A stretch of 9,675 bases of DNA from an uncultured Bacteroidota bacterium (lineage in GTDB: Bacteria; Bacteroidota; Bacteroidia; Chitinophagales; Saprospiraceae): NCBI GenBank assembly GCA_937926185.1, contig CALEYM010000066.1:1-9675 (forward strand), given 5' to 3'. The notes beneath the pieces are model-generated. The model saw nothing but the letters and a program-made list of their open reading frames with translations. It was not told where the DNA came from and ran no database searches. Positions within the stretch are counted from its first letter, which is position 1, and every line of letters begins with the position of its first letter. Shown here in pieces: positions 1 through 7,030 of the stretch. Both the position numbers and the translations under genes were made by a program.

Positions 1-26
1 AACGCCTTGCTATCCACCCGACCTTT

Positions 27-275
27 GTGGAAAAAAAAATGATCAGGATAATGAAAGTAAAAGCAAGGTTGTTCGCCTCTTTAAAAATCTGGGTTGTCAT
101 ATACCCTTCCATTACGTTGTTTCTGTTTCTTTTCGGTCAGGAACTGTCGGCGTTCCCGTTGTACCAAAGAACTTTTATTCTCACCATTTCATTAGTTCCG
201 TGGATGATGTTTGTGGGGGTCCCGCTTGTTGACTTGCTCATTCGCCGGCTCTCAGCGAAAGCATCTTCTAATTAA
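27..275 (+). CDS. Small two-helix membrane protein, possibly 5'-partial
   Basis: From the GTG at 27 it encodes 82 residues; ATG codons at 39 and 51 are equally plausible starts, and none has a clear Shine-Dalgarno. The frame is also open to position 3, so the gene may begin outside the window. Two hydrophobic segments are visible, about residues 19-38 (containing VVIYPSITLFLFLF) and 48-72 (RTFILTISLVPWMM), joined by a short loop and ending in a basic tail (IRRLSAK). The WxxxYPxxT...PLxxRTxxLTxxLVPxM pattern resembles, from memory, the membrane tail found alone or behind antibiotic-biosynthesis-monooxygenase domains in other bacteria. No catalytic residues are visible and I assign no function. 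The stop is 18 bp before the oxidoreductase start, so the two are probably co-transcribed. Confidence 0.7.
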   Translation: MEKKMIRIMKVKARLFASLKIWVVIYPSITLFLFLFGQELSAFPLYQRTFILTISLVPWMMFVGVPLVDLLIRRLSAKASSN

Positions 276-293
276 ATCTTTAAATATTTCAAT

Positions 294-1283
294 ATGAAAG
301 CATTTGTCAGAGATGTCTACGGCGGACCCGAGGTGCTTCGACAGGTAGAGGTAGAAAAGCCGGCTATAAAAGATGGCCACATTCTGGTTAAGGTCTTTGC
401 CAATTCGGCCAATCCTGCCGATTGGCACATTCTTCGGGGCAAACCTTTTTTTTCACGCTTTACCTTTGGATTATTCAAACCTAAGGATAAAGTCCCGGGC
501 GCCGATTTTTCCGGTGTAGTGGAGGAGGTGGGGGCCAATGCAGAACCATTTAAAGTTGGAGACCGTGTTTTTGGCGAAACGCTGAAAGGCGGCGCTTTCG
601 CAGAATATATTTGCGTGCCGGCGAACGTTTGTGCCATTATGCCGGAAGGGACGGATTTTCCGGAAATGGCAAGCGTGCCGGTCGCAGGGCTAACGGCATT
701 GCAGGCACTTGTTACGCATGGCCGGCTCAAGGCAGGGGAAACGGTCCTGATCAACGGCTCTTCCGGCGGCGTCGGTCATTTCGCCGTGCAGATCGCAAAA
801 GCTTATGGCGCAAAGGTCACCGCCGTTTGTTCCGGCAAAAACATGGATTTTGTCAAATCCCTCGGCGCCGACCAGGTTATTGCCTATGATAAAGAAAACA
901 TTCATCGGCACAGCGGGAAATACGATCTCGTGGTTGACACGAACGGCAATCTTTTTCATAAAGACTATACGCGTATGGGACAGCGGGGCGTCATGGTTGG
1001 TTTCACAACGCTGGGACACATGATTTCTACCTTACTGAAAAAAGCGATCAGCAAGTTTCCATTGGCTCAATTTACTGCCGAAGCCAACGCGAAGGACTTG
1101 CAGACCCTGGCTTCACTCATCCGGGATGGGAAGATCAGCGCCCGTATTGAAAAGACTTTTTCTTATAAGGATATTCCGGCAGCCATCGCTTACATTGAAA
1201 ACATGCGTACCAGGGGCAAAGTGGCCATGGTATGGAAAACCGATTTTGGAGCAAATACGGGCCAGGTGATTAAACCATACTAA
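294..1283 (+). CDS. NAD(P)H-dependent MDR oxidoreductase, quinone oxidoreductase-like
   Basis: This 329-residue protein has normal length for zinc-independent medium-chain dehydrogenase/reductases of the quinone oxidoreductase type, which use NAD(P)H to reduce quinones or activated alkenes in the cytosol. The N-terminal GroES-like domain (about 1-120) carries NPADW (40-44) and the family signature PGADFSGVVEEVG (68-80). The Rossmann domain (about 125-260) has the dinucleotide-binding glycine motif NGSSGGVGHFAVQIAK (154-169). The cysteine cluster that binds structural zinc in alcohol dehydrogenases is absent. The C-terminal region has the usual EKTFSYKDIPAAIAYIE stretch (286-302), followed by about 15 extra residues. 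The ATG at 294 fits the family N-terminus (MKAFVRDVYGGPEVL). Upstream DNA is AT-rich without a Shine-Dalgarno, as is usual in Bacteroidota. The exact substrate cannot be told from sequence. It converges on the next gene with a 24-bp gap and no obvious terminator. Confidence 0.93.
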   Translation: MKAFVRDVYGGPEVLRQVEVEKPAIKDGHILVKVFANSANPADWHILRGKPFFSRFTFGLFKPKDKVPGADFSGVVEEVGANAEPFKVGDRVFGETLKGGAFAEYICVPANVCAIMPEGTDFPEMASVPVAGLTALQALVTHGRLKAGETVLINGSSGGVGHFAVQIAKAYGAKVTAVCSGKNMDFVKSLGADQVIAYDKENIHRHSGKYDLVVDTNGNLFHKDYTRMGQRGVMVGFTTLGHMISTLLKKAISKFPLAQFTAEANAKDLQTLASLIRDGKISARIEKTFSYKDIPAAIAYIENMRTRGKVAMVWKTDFGANTGQVIKPY

Positions 1284-1307
1284 TTGCTGCCGCTGCGCCC
1301 TGCGACA

Positions 1308-3236
1308 CTACCGCGGCCGCACCAACCGCCCGCTTGCCGTTGCCTTTCCAACCCGTACACGATAGGCAAATACCCCTGAACCCGGGAATACGGAGGCGGG
1401 AATGTTCAGTGCCTGGTATCCGGCATCCCTCACTTCGGAAACACGGTACACTTGCCGGCCGGCCAGGTCAAAAATCTCCAGTTCGACCGGCGTTTCCTGG
1501 CGGCATAAGAAACTGATCGAGGTTTCGGCGGCAAAAGGATTGGGCTTGGGGGGGAAAAACAATACGTTTTCCGTTTGTTCGCCCATCCGGAAAACCATCG
1601 GGCGGCTAAGGTGATCTGTTGCCGGATACGCTTCGGCATGCAGCCGTCCGGTTATGGAAGCGCCCAGAACCTCCGACAGGTGTACGGCCCGTTTGGCTTT
1701 GACCAGTACAGATACCAACGGCTCCGCCGGATCATACTGCCGGGGTACGCCGTTTACGACGGAAAAATGAAGCCTGCCCTCTGGCAAAATTGCGGCAAAT
1801 TCGGGCAAAACGCCGCGCATGTCTTTTATTTCCAGGGCGTCGGGATCGAATTGCAGGGCCAGCTGCCAGCCGTTCAGGCGGATCGCATCGGCCGGTAGCA
1901 GCGGCACCCAGCGTTCTTCGCCGGCTTGCAGCCATTGGTCGGAAGCTGTTACCAGCAAAGAGGGCGCGTGTTCGCGGTCTTCGGCGTTTCCTGCAAACGA
2001 AGCGTTGGAATTGGCGTCTCCCATTTTAACGCCTATGAAATTAAATCCCGTGAGGGTTTCGTCGGCCAGCAGGTTCGGAATCTCGAACCGGTAAGTATCC
2101 CGCACGGCGTCGTAAGCGGTCAGGTTCGACGGATTGGCCAGGGGCCGGATAAAACGCCAGGCCGGCACAGCCGGGAAGGTGTCGTAAATGCCGAGGATCA
2201 GTTTCCGTATCTCGATAATGTCGAAAGTCGTGATGGTTTTGCTCGCGTTTACGTCGGAAGCCAGCACCTGGTAAAAATCTTCGAGGGGCTGCTGGCCCAG
2301 GATGTGTTTATTGATCAGCACCAGGTCGAAGGTGGAAACGCCTGCCAGCGGATCGCCGGCGCGCTGCGCCCTGACGACGCCCGAATACGCTTTGTTCAGG
2401 GGAAGGCCGGTATAGGTAGCATCGAAGCAGGAATCGGCGACGTATTTTTGAATGGCGGGATTTACCGGCAGGTTTTGCGTGGAATCCAGTTGAACCCGGA
2501 CGGTATAGTTGTCCAGTTTAACGCTGTCGGGCGTGTGCGCGCAGCCTTGCAGATGAAGATCGGCGTTGATATTACAGGGGCATATTTCGGCGTTGTCCTG
2601 CACCAGGACGTAACTGTTGCATTGGTTGATGAGGTTGCCACCGTCTTTTACCCAGATTTCCAGCACGTGCAGGCCCTGCTCGCATTTGTCGAAGCTGAGG
2701 GTGGTTTCTGTGGGAAATCCGCTACCCGTGCCTGCCACCCGCATGGCTTTTTGTATTTGGTTGGCAGGCGTACAATTATCGGTGACGTTCAGGATAAAAT
2801 CGTCTACCTCGAAAGTAGATTGACACTCCGGAAATTCGAGGTTTTGCGTCAAACCGTTGATGCATACCAGGTTGGGCGGGTTGCAGTCTTTGACCGTGAT
2901 CAGATAACTGCAATTGCTGTTGATATTGCCGCAATTGTCGTTGGCGCGCCAGCTGATGCGGTGCGTGCCGGCCGGGAGCGGGCCGTTCAGCGTATCGGCA
3001 GTCGACTGGATATCCACCGAGCCGTTGTTCCCCAGGTCTATCTTGTAGGAGTAATTGACGAAGCTGTTGTTACAGTTGGTAGCCACTGCCTGTTCGGTAG
3101 CAAAAACGTTGCCTTCCGTGCAACTGCCCGGATTCAGGCAGACCGTCATATCGGCGCAGGAAGAGAGCCACACAATGCTTTGGGCGCCCAATGGACCGGC
3201 AACCAGAAACAGGAGGATTGGTATAAATCGTTGCAT
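1308..3236 (-). CDS. Secreted T9SS cargo protein with dockerin-like and cohesin-like modules
   Basis: I start the protein at the ATG at 3236, giving about 642 residues, because it begins directly with a signal peptide (MQRFIPILLFLVAGPLGAQS); the in-frame ATG at 3284 would add 16 non-signal residues. Order: a cysteine-rich beta-sandwich-like region (about 21-219, with AGTHRISWRANDNCGN); a dockerin-like pair (about 295-350: STFDLVLINKHILG then DVNASKTITTFDIIEIRKL); an intervening segment ending near VKMGDANS; a cohesin-like domain (about 424-549, with LNGWQLALQFDPDALEI); and a type A T9SS sorting domain (about 558-642: KPNPFAAETSI, LEIFDLAGRQVY, SGVFAYRVRV). The second dockerin repeat keeps calcium-ligand-like D328, N330, S332 and D339, while the first lacks the DxNxD loop. 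The product is probably exported by Sec, then moved across the outer membrane by the type IX system and anchored or released. No enzyme domain is visible, so an adhesive or structural role is inferred. Confidence 0.88.
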   Translation of the reverse strand: MQRFIPILLFLVAGPLGAQSIVWLSSCADMTVCLNPGSCTEGNVFATEQAVATNCNNSFVNYSYKIDLGNNGSVDIQSTADTLNGPLPAGTHRISWRANDNCGNINSNCSYLITVKDCNPPNLVCINGLTQNLEFPECQSTFEVDDFILNVTDNCTPANQIQKAMRVAGTGSGFPTETTLSFDKCEQGLHVLEIWVKDGGNLINQCNSYVLVQDNAEICPCNINADLHLQGCAHTPDSVKLDNYTVRVQLDSTQNLPVNPAIQKYVADSCFDATYTGLPLNKAYSGVVRAQRAGDPLAGVSTFDLVLINKHILGQQPLEDFYQVLASDVNASKTITTFDIIEIRKLILGIYDTFPAVPAWRFIRPLANPSNLTAYDAVRDTYRFEIPNLLADETLTGFNFIGVKMGDANSNASFAGNAEDREHAPSLLVTASDQWLQAGEERWVPLLPADAIRLNGWQLALQFDPDALEIKDMRGVLPEFAAILPEGRLHFSVVNGVPRQYDPAEPLVSVLVKAKRAVHLSEVLGASITGRLHAEAYPATDHLSRPMVFRMGEQTENVLFFPPKPNPFAAETSISFLCRQETPVELEIFDLAGRQVYRVSEVRDAGYQALNIPASVFPGSGVFAYRVRVGKATASGRLVRPR

Positions 3237-3352
3237 GTGTAATCGGCAGGTTTGTTGATGACAACAAGGATGATCCGCAGGCAAGGATTAGAAAGGATGA
3301 GCAGGGGAGCAGTTGGATGCTCCTAAATGTGATTGTGTTTTTAAAATAAGGG

Positions 3353-3360
3353 CAAAATTA
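3353..3360 (-). promoter_or_regulatory. Probable -7 box for the T9SS cargo gene
   Basis: Read on the minus strand this is TAATTTTG, a full match to the Bacteroidota -7 consensus TAnnTTTG. It lies about 115 bp upstream of the chosen ATG at 3236. A -33 element is not convincing: a TTCGG-like sequence sits near the right distance. The predicted leader contains a small hairpin (6-bp stem GGAGCA/TGCTCC, 3306-3323). This rests on the consensus match only. Confidence 0.4.
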
Positions 3361-3455
3361 GAGCCAATTTGTTCCGAACCGTTCCGGAAGCATGTTTTTG
3401 GTGAAAAAAAGCGGAATAAAGCGGGTTTTCTGCTCCCGGCCTGTCGTACCCCGCG

Positions 3456-3511
3456 GGGCAATGCCGTTATTTTGTCACTTTAAAACCAGTTACAAATCAA
3501 CGGCATTGCCC
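3456..3511. repeat. 56-bp near-perfect palindrome (long hairpin)
   Basis: GGGCAATGCCGTT (3456-3468) is the exact reverse complement of AACGGCATTGCCC (3499-3511). The symmetry continues inward: 3471-3475 pairs with 3492-3496 and 3477-3479 with 3488-3490, so 21 of 24 positions pair around an 8-nt loop at 3480-3487. It lies 41 bp beyond the stop of the small NSS subunit and about 95 bp upstream of the cargo gene's predicted -7 box. No T-run follows on the minus strand, so it is not a textbook intrinsic terminator. It could still end or stabilise the transporter transcript, act as an operator, or be a remnant of a mobile repeat. Confidence 0.75.
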
Positions 3512-3552
3512 TGTGAGGCAGAGTCGATTGGTTCCGCCTGCAGGGGCAGCAT

Positions 3553-3696
3553 TTACCCCCCGCGCGGGTAGTTGGCTTCATCCTCGTCGACGTGGTCGGG
3601 TGGAGTAGTGCGCAGCACTTTAAAAAAGAAATAAGCCGTGACGCCAATGACGATGCCATTGGCGATAATCATCATAATAAGAGCGGATGTATTCAT
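3553..3696 (-). CDS. MetS-like small subunit of the NSS transporter (47 aa)
   Basis: I translated this frame by hand: ATG at 3696, TAA at 3553-3555, 47 residues. It begins MNTSALIMMIIANGIVIG and continues as one transmembrane helix to about residue 25 (VTAYFFFKVL). A hydrophilic acidic tail follows, including DHVDEDEANYPRGG. The pattern of a short N-terminus with S-A-x-x-M-M leading into a single helix is that of the methionine/alanine import small subunits (MaAIMP_sms type). In Corynebacterium glutamicum MetS, such a peptide works with the NSS protein MetP. The gene starts 36 bp after the NSS transporter stop on the same strand, which strongly supports a shared operon. No strong Shine-Dalgarno is seen. 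Family assignment is by pattern and context; the substrate is not shown. Confidence 0.8.
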   Translation of the reverse strand: MNTSALIMMIIANGIVIGVTAYFFFKVLRTTPPDHVDEDEANYPRGG

Positions 3697-3732
3697 ACCG
3701 GATGATTTTTGTGATGAGATAATGGCCAGGGG

Positions 3733-5334
3733 TTAATTTCTGACCACCGGAATCCTGCCTTCGCGGTCGCGCCTGTTTTGGGCAAGATATACCAGATATG
3801 CAATAAAGACAAAAACGAGTACCAGCAAAATGCGGGCGCCGTTGACGAACAGCAGTTTGTCTTCCAGCAAAGCGCGTTGTGCGGAATCGGTCGTGGCGGC
3901 CAGTTGTTCGTAAATGGCTTTGTTGCTGATCTGATCCAGAATACCGCCGTCGCTCAGCAAACTGCCAAGGAATACGGCGATGAGGATAACCGGGGTGACG
4001 TATTTGATGATATACTTGAAAATAACCGGCACTTTCATATCGGCGTTGCGGGTGATCTCATCCCAGGCCTTATCGATGCCGAATACCCAGGCGAACAAAA
4101 TGATCTCAAACATGGCAAATACGACGAGCGAGACGGTGCCCGCCCAGTAGTCGTACTCGTCGAACACGCCGTATTGAAAGAATAACACGGTGGGCAAACC
4201 GAGCAGCAATACACTGGCGCCAAAAGCCCAGGCCGCCCGCTGGCGGTTCCAACCGAACTCGTCGCGCAGAAAGCCCATGATAGGCGTTCCCATGGCGAGC
4301 GAGGAAGTAATGCCGGCAAAAAACAGCAGGCCAAACCAGGCCAGACCGGCGATGGCGGCGAGCATCGGACCCCATTGCTGGAAGAGATAGGGCAGGGTAC
4401 GGAATCCCAATCCAAGGCCGCCGGTTTGGGTCAGCTCCACCACGCGTTCGATGCCCAGGTAACCCACGGAGATCGGGATCAAAATAGCGGCGCCCAGCAC
4501 CACTTCCACAAATTCGTTCATCCAGCCGGCGCTCATGGCGTTGAGCGCCACGTCGTCGCGGGAGCGCAGGTAAGAGGCATAACACTGTATGCTGCCCATA
4601 CCCACTGAAAGCGTGAAAAATATCTGCCCGGCTGCTGCCAGCCACACTTTAAAATCCCAGATGGTGCTGAAATCCGGCGTCCACAGGAAATTAAGGCCTT
4701 CGGTGCCGTCGTAAACGGCTCCCGCTTCGCCCGCGGTGAGCGTAATGCCGCGCACGGCCAGAAAAATACCGAAAAATATCAAAAGTGGCATACCGATTTT
4801 AGCGGCTATTTCCACGCCGCCGCTCAGCCCGCGCGAGAGGATCCAGGTGTTCAGGGCCAGACATATAATCCAGAAAATGATCGGTTCGCTCGTGCCCAGG
4901 CTGACGTAGTCGGTGAACATTTGACTCACCGCCTCGGTACCTTGTCCGTTGAAAGCGCCGGCGATTGATTTCCAGACGTAGGCCAGCGTCCAGCTTTCGA
5001 TATAACAATAGTAGGAAGCCACGGCGAGATTGGTGAAAATGCCGAACACGCCCACGTATTTCCACCATCTTTGTTTACGCCCGCTCAGGGTGTCGAGAAT
5101 AAACGGCGTGGAGTGGTCGCCATACCGGCCGCCGTAACGCCCCATGCTCCATTCCACGAACAACAGCGGAATACCCATCAGCAGGAAACAGGTGAGGTAA
5201 GGGATAATGAAACTGCCGCCGCCGTTTTGGATGGCTTGTACCGGAAACCGCAAAAAATTGCCCAAACCGACGGCATTGCCCGCCATAGCCAGCACCAGGC
5301 CGACCCTCGAGCCCCAGGATTCTTTTGTTGACAT
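3733..5334 (-). CDS. LeuT-like NSS (SNF family) sodium-dependent transporter
   Basis: A 533-residue inner-membrane symporter of about 12 helices that should couple sodium entry to uptake of an amino acid or related compound. The N-terminus closely follows Aquifex LeuT as I recall it: GNAVGLGNFLRFP (19-31) with the unwound TM1, N20, N26 and gating R29, then EWSMGRYGG (61-69). Other matches are YYCYIESWTL (108-117), FLWTPDF (216-222), GQIFFTLSVGMGS (236-248), NEFVEV (273-278) and FAGITSSLAM (339-348). Sodium-site residues equivalent to LeuT A22, N27, T254, N286, T354 and S355 are present. E277 aligns with LeuT E290, which predicts chloride independence. In the substrate pocket F259 and I359 of LeuT appear as M246 and M348. 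Between the last two helices there is a longer loop (about 461-495) than in LeuT. The ATG at 5334 (MSTKESWGSR) matches the family start. A small subunit gene follows 36 bp downstream. Confidence 0.95.
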   Translation of the reverse strand: MSTKESWGSRVGLVLAMAGNAVGLGNFLRFPVQAIQNGGGSFIIPYLTCFLLMGIPLLFVEWSMGRYGGRYGDHSTPFILDTLSGRKQRWWKYVGVFGIFTNLAVASYYCYIESWTLAYVWKSIAGAFNGQGTEAVSQMFTDYVSLGTSEPIIFWIICLALNTWILSRGLSGGVEIAAKIGMPLLIFFGIFLAVRGITLTAGEAGAVYDGTEGLNFLWTPDFSTIWDFKVWLAAAGQIFFTLSVGMGSIQCYASYLRSRDDVALNAMSAGWMNEFVEVVLGAAILIPISVGYLGIERVVELTQTGGLGLGFRTLPYLFQQWGPMLAAIAGLAWFGLLFFAGITSSLAMGTPIMGFLRDEFGWNRQRAAWAFGASVLLLGLPTVLFFQYGVFDEYDYWAGTVSLVVFAMFEIILFAWVFGIDKAWDEITRNADMKVPVIFKYIIKYVTPVILIAVFLGSLLSDGGILDQISNKAIYEQLAATTDSAQRALLEDKLLFVNGARILLVLVFVFIAYLVYLAQNRRDREGRIPVVRN

Positions 5335-5436
5335 AAGTAGCTTTCGTTAATGTTTTGCTATTCGACAAAAAAGGAGAATAAAAAATCCGGGCGTGAAAGT
5401 AGGCAATAATCTATTCCGTGCTAATCAAAACGAGGG

Positions 5437-6939
5437 TTAATTAAATAAGTCGCGCATGTCTCTGGGGTCGTCGTCGTCATCTTCTCCCAGGCCGCTGCCG
5501 GTGAGAAAGTCTTTGAATACCCATTTATTGTGGATAAAATCCTTGTTCAGCACTTCGAACTCGGCCAGGCCGTGCAGCGCCAGTTCCATGAATACCTGGG
5601 TGTCTGTTTCGGCGATGCCCGCGGCGTTCACCAGTTTTTTCAGGCCGGCTACCTGTTCCAGTTCTTCGGCAAATTTCGGGTCGGACAGGTCGTGCAGCAG
5701 GTCTACGGTGTTGCCGGCCGAAAACCAGGCTTTCAGCACGCCGTAGGGGTCGCGTTCCTGGCCTTTTTTCAGTTTGGTTGGATTGGGAAAATATTGCAGA
5801 AATACCTTTTTCAGCGCCGCGCCGATGATGTGCAGGGCCACGGCATGCGGGCCTTCCTGTTCGCCCTCGTACACCATCTCCACTTTGCCGGTGAGGGCGG
5901 GGATAACGCCCCAGAAGTCGGTGATACGGGCGGTGGTTTTGGCTTCCCCATTGCGCAGGATGCGGCGCTCGGCGGTGGAGTAGAGGTTTTCGTAGGCCGA
6001 AATGGTGAGGCGGGCGCTGACCCCGCTTTTTTTATCCACGTATTCGCTTTCGCGGGCGGCAAAGGCGATTTCTTCGATCAGGTCTTTGAGTACGTTCGGA
6101 ATGCGTACCGCGTCGCGCTGGGCGGCGCTGATGCGCGATTCCTGTTCGGTGATGCGGCGACCGACCTCGATGCTGGCAGGGTAATGGGTGGTGATCTGGC
6201 TTTCGATGCGGTCTTTCAGCGGGGTGATGATGCTGCCGCGGTTGGTGTAGTCTTCCGGATTGGCGGTGAACACGAACATCACGTCGAGCGGCAGGCGCAG
6301 TTTGAATCCGCGGATCTGCATGTCGCCTTCCTGCAGCACATTGAACAGCGACACCTGGATACGTGCCTGGAGGTCGGGCAATTCATTGATGACGAACAGG
6401 CAACGGTGCGCGCGCGGGATCAGGCCGAAATGGATGACGCGCTCGTCGGAGTAGGGCAGGCGCAGGTTGGCGGCTTTAATGGGGTCGACGTCGCCCACCA
6501 GGTCGGCGATACTGACGTCGGGGGTGGCGAGTTTTTCCACGTAGCGCTCGTCGCGGTGCAGCCACTCGATGGGGGTTTCGTCGCCTTTTTCGGCGATCAG
6601 GTCTTTGGCGTAGCGGCTGATGGGCGCCAGGGGGTCGTCGTTCAGTTCGCTGCCGGCCACCGCGGGCACGTATTCGTCGAGCAGCCCGGTGAGCATGCGC
6701 GCGATACGCGTTTTGGCCTGGCCGCGCAGGCCCAGCAGCAGGATGTTGTGCCGGCTCAGCACGGCGCGTTCCACGTCGGGCAGCACGGTGTCGTCGAAGC
6801 CGAAAATGCCGGGGAAAACGGTCTCTTTCCGGCGGATTTTATCGATGAGATTGGCGCGAAGCTCTTCTTTGACACTTCTGGGCTCGTAGCCGCTGGCTTT
6901 CAGGCCGCCGAGGGTGTGGATGTGGCGAATGTCTTTCAT
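5437..6939 (-). CDS. MoxR/Mg-chelatase-like AAA+ ATPase
   Basis: This 500-residue soluble ATPase belongs to the helix-2-insert AAA+ group near MoxR and magnesium chelatase subunit I. These proteins remodel partners, usually one with a VWA domain. Walker A is GLRGQAKT (70-77) with K76 and T77. Walker B is CLFVINEL (180-187), in which N185 replaces the usual aspartate but catalytic E186 is kept. Sensor 1 is in FTANPEDY (224-231), a candidate arginine finger is R244 in PLKDRI, and sensor 2 is probably R310 in SGVSARL. The stretch DLVGDVDP (146-153) lies in the usual insert region. The C-terminal third is helical-looking and ends in an acidic tail (EDDDDD, 486-491). The normal VWA partner is not adjacent: the transporter lies 102 bp downstream and yihY is upstream. 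Substrate unknown. The ATG at 6939 has a good -7 box upstream. Confidence 0.88.
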   Translation of the reverse strand: MKDIRHIHTLGGLKASGYEPRSVKEELRANLIDKIRRKETVFPGIFGFDDTVLPDVERAVLSRHNILLLGLRGQAKTRIARMLTGLLDEYVPAVAGSELNDDPLAPISRYAKDLIAEKGDETPIEWLHRDERYVEKLATPDVSIADLVGDVDPIKAANLRLPYSDERVIHFGLIPRAHRCLFVINELPDLQARIQVSLFNVLQEGDMQIRGFKLRLPLDVMFVFTANPEDYTNRGSIITPLKDRIESQITTHYPASIEVGRRITEQESRISAAQRDAVRIPNVLKDLIEEIAFAARESEYVDKKSGVSARLTISAYENLYSTAERRILRNGEAKTTARITDFWGVIPALTGKVEMVYEGEQEGPHAVALHIIGAALKKVFLQYFPNPTKLKKGQERDPYGVLKAWFSAGNTVDLLHDLSDPKFAEELEQVAGLKKLVNAAGIAETDTQVFMELALHGLAEFEVLNKDFIHNKWVFKDFLTGSGLGEDDDDDPRDMRDLFN

Positions 6940-7000
6940 ACGGGGCAGGGAACAAGAAAAAGCCGATTTAGTTCGACCTTAAGCCAAAATCACATGGATA

Positions 7001-7008
7001 CAAAAGTA
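7001..7008 (-). promoter_or_regulatory. Probable -7 box for the MoxR-like ATPase gene
   Basis: On the minus strand this reads TACTTTTG, an exact fit to the Bacteroidota consensus TAnnTTTG. It lies in the 91-bp gap between the yihY stop and the ATPase ATG at 6939, giving a leader of about 55 nt. No clear -33 TTG is at standard spacing; a TTG is present only 11 nt upstream of the box. It suggests the ATPase is transcribed separately from yihY. Confidence 0.5.
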
Positions 7009-7030
7009 AGATTTTTACGCAATTAAAGGG

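Larger units (their letters stand above)
3237..3552. other. Gene-free intergenic stretch
   Basis: These 316 bp between the T9SS cargo gene start and the stop of the NSS small subunit hold no credible coding frame. The part nearest the cargo gene is its probable leader, with the small hairpin at 3306-3323 and a TAATTTTG -7 box at 3353-3360. The far half contains the long palindrome at 3456-3511. Nothing else recognisable is seen. Confidence 0.7.

Noticed and set aside
1926..3242. A 438-codon open frame on the plus strand opposite the T9SS cargo gene
   Set aside because: It is the complement of a protein with a signal peptide and sorting domain. No family features are visible in the antisense translation.
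3237..3284. 16-residue N-terminal extension of the T9SS cargo protein
   Set aside because: It would put a polar, cysteine- and histidine-rich stretch before an otherwise ideal signal peptide that begins at the ATG at 3236.
5269..5281. ACGGCATTGCCC shared between the NSS coding region and the palindrome arm
   Set aside because: A 12-bp match is expected several times by chance in a window this size, and here it simply encodes the conserved GNAV motif.
5530..7026. A 498-codon open frame on the plus strand across the whole ATPase gene
   Set aside because: It is antisense to a gene with clear AAA+ motifs. The translation is low in recognisable motifs and rich in G, A, V and F, as expected when the opposite strand uses GC-rich codons and so avoids stops.
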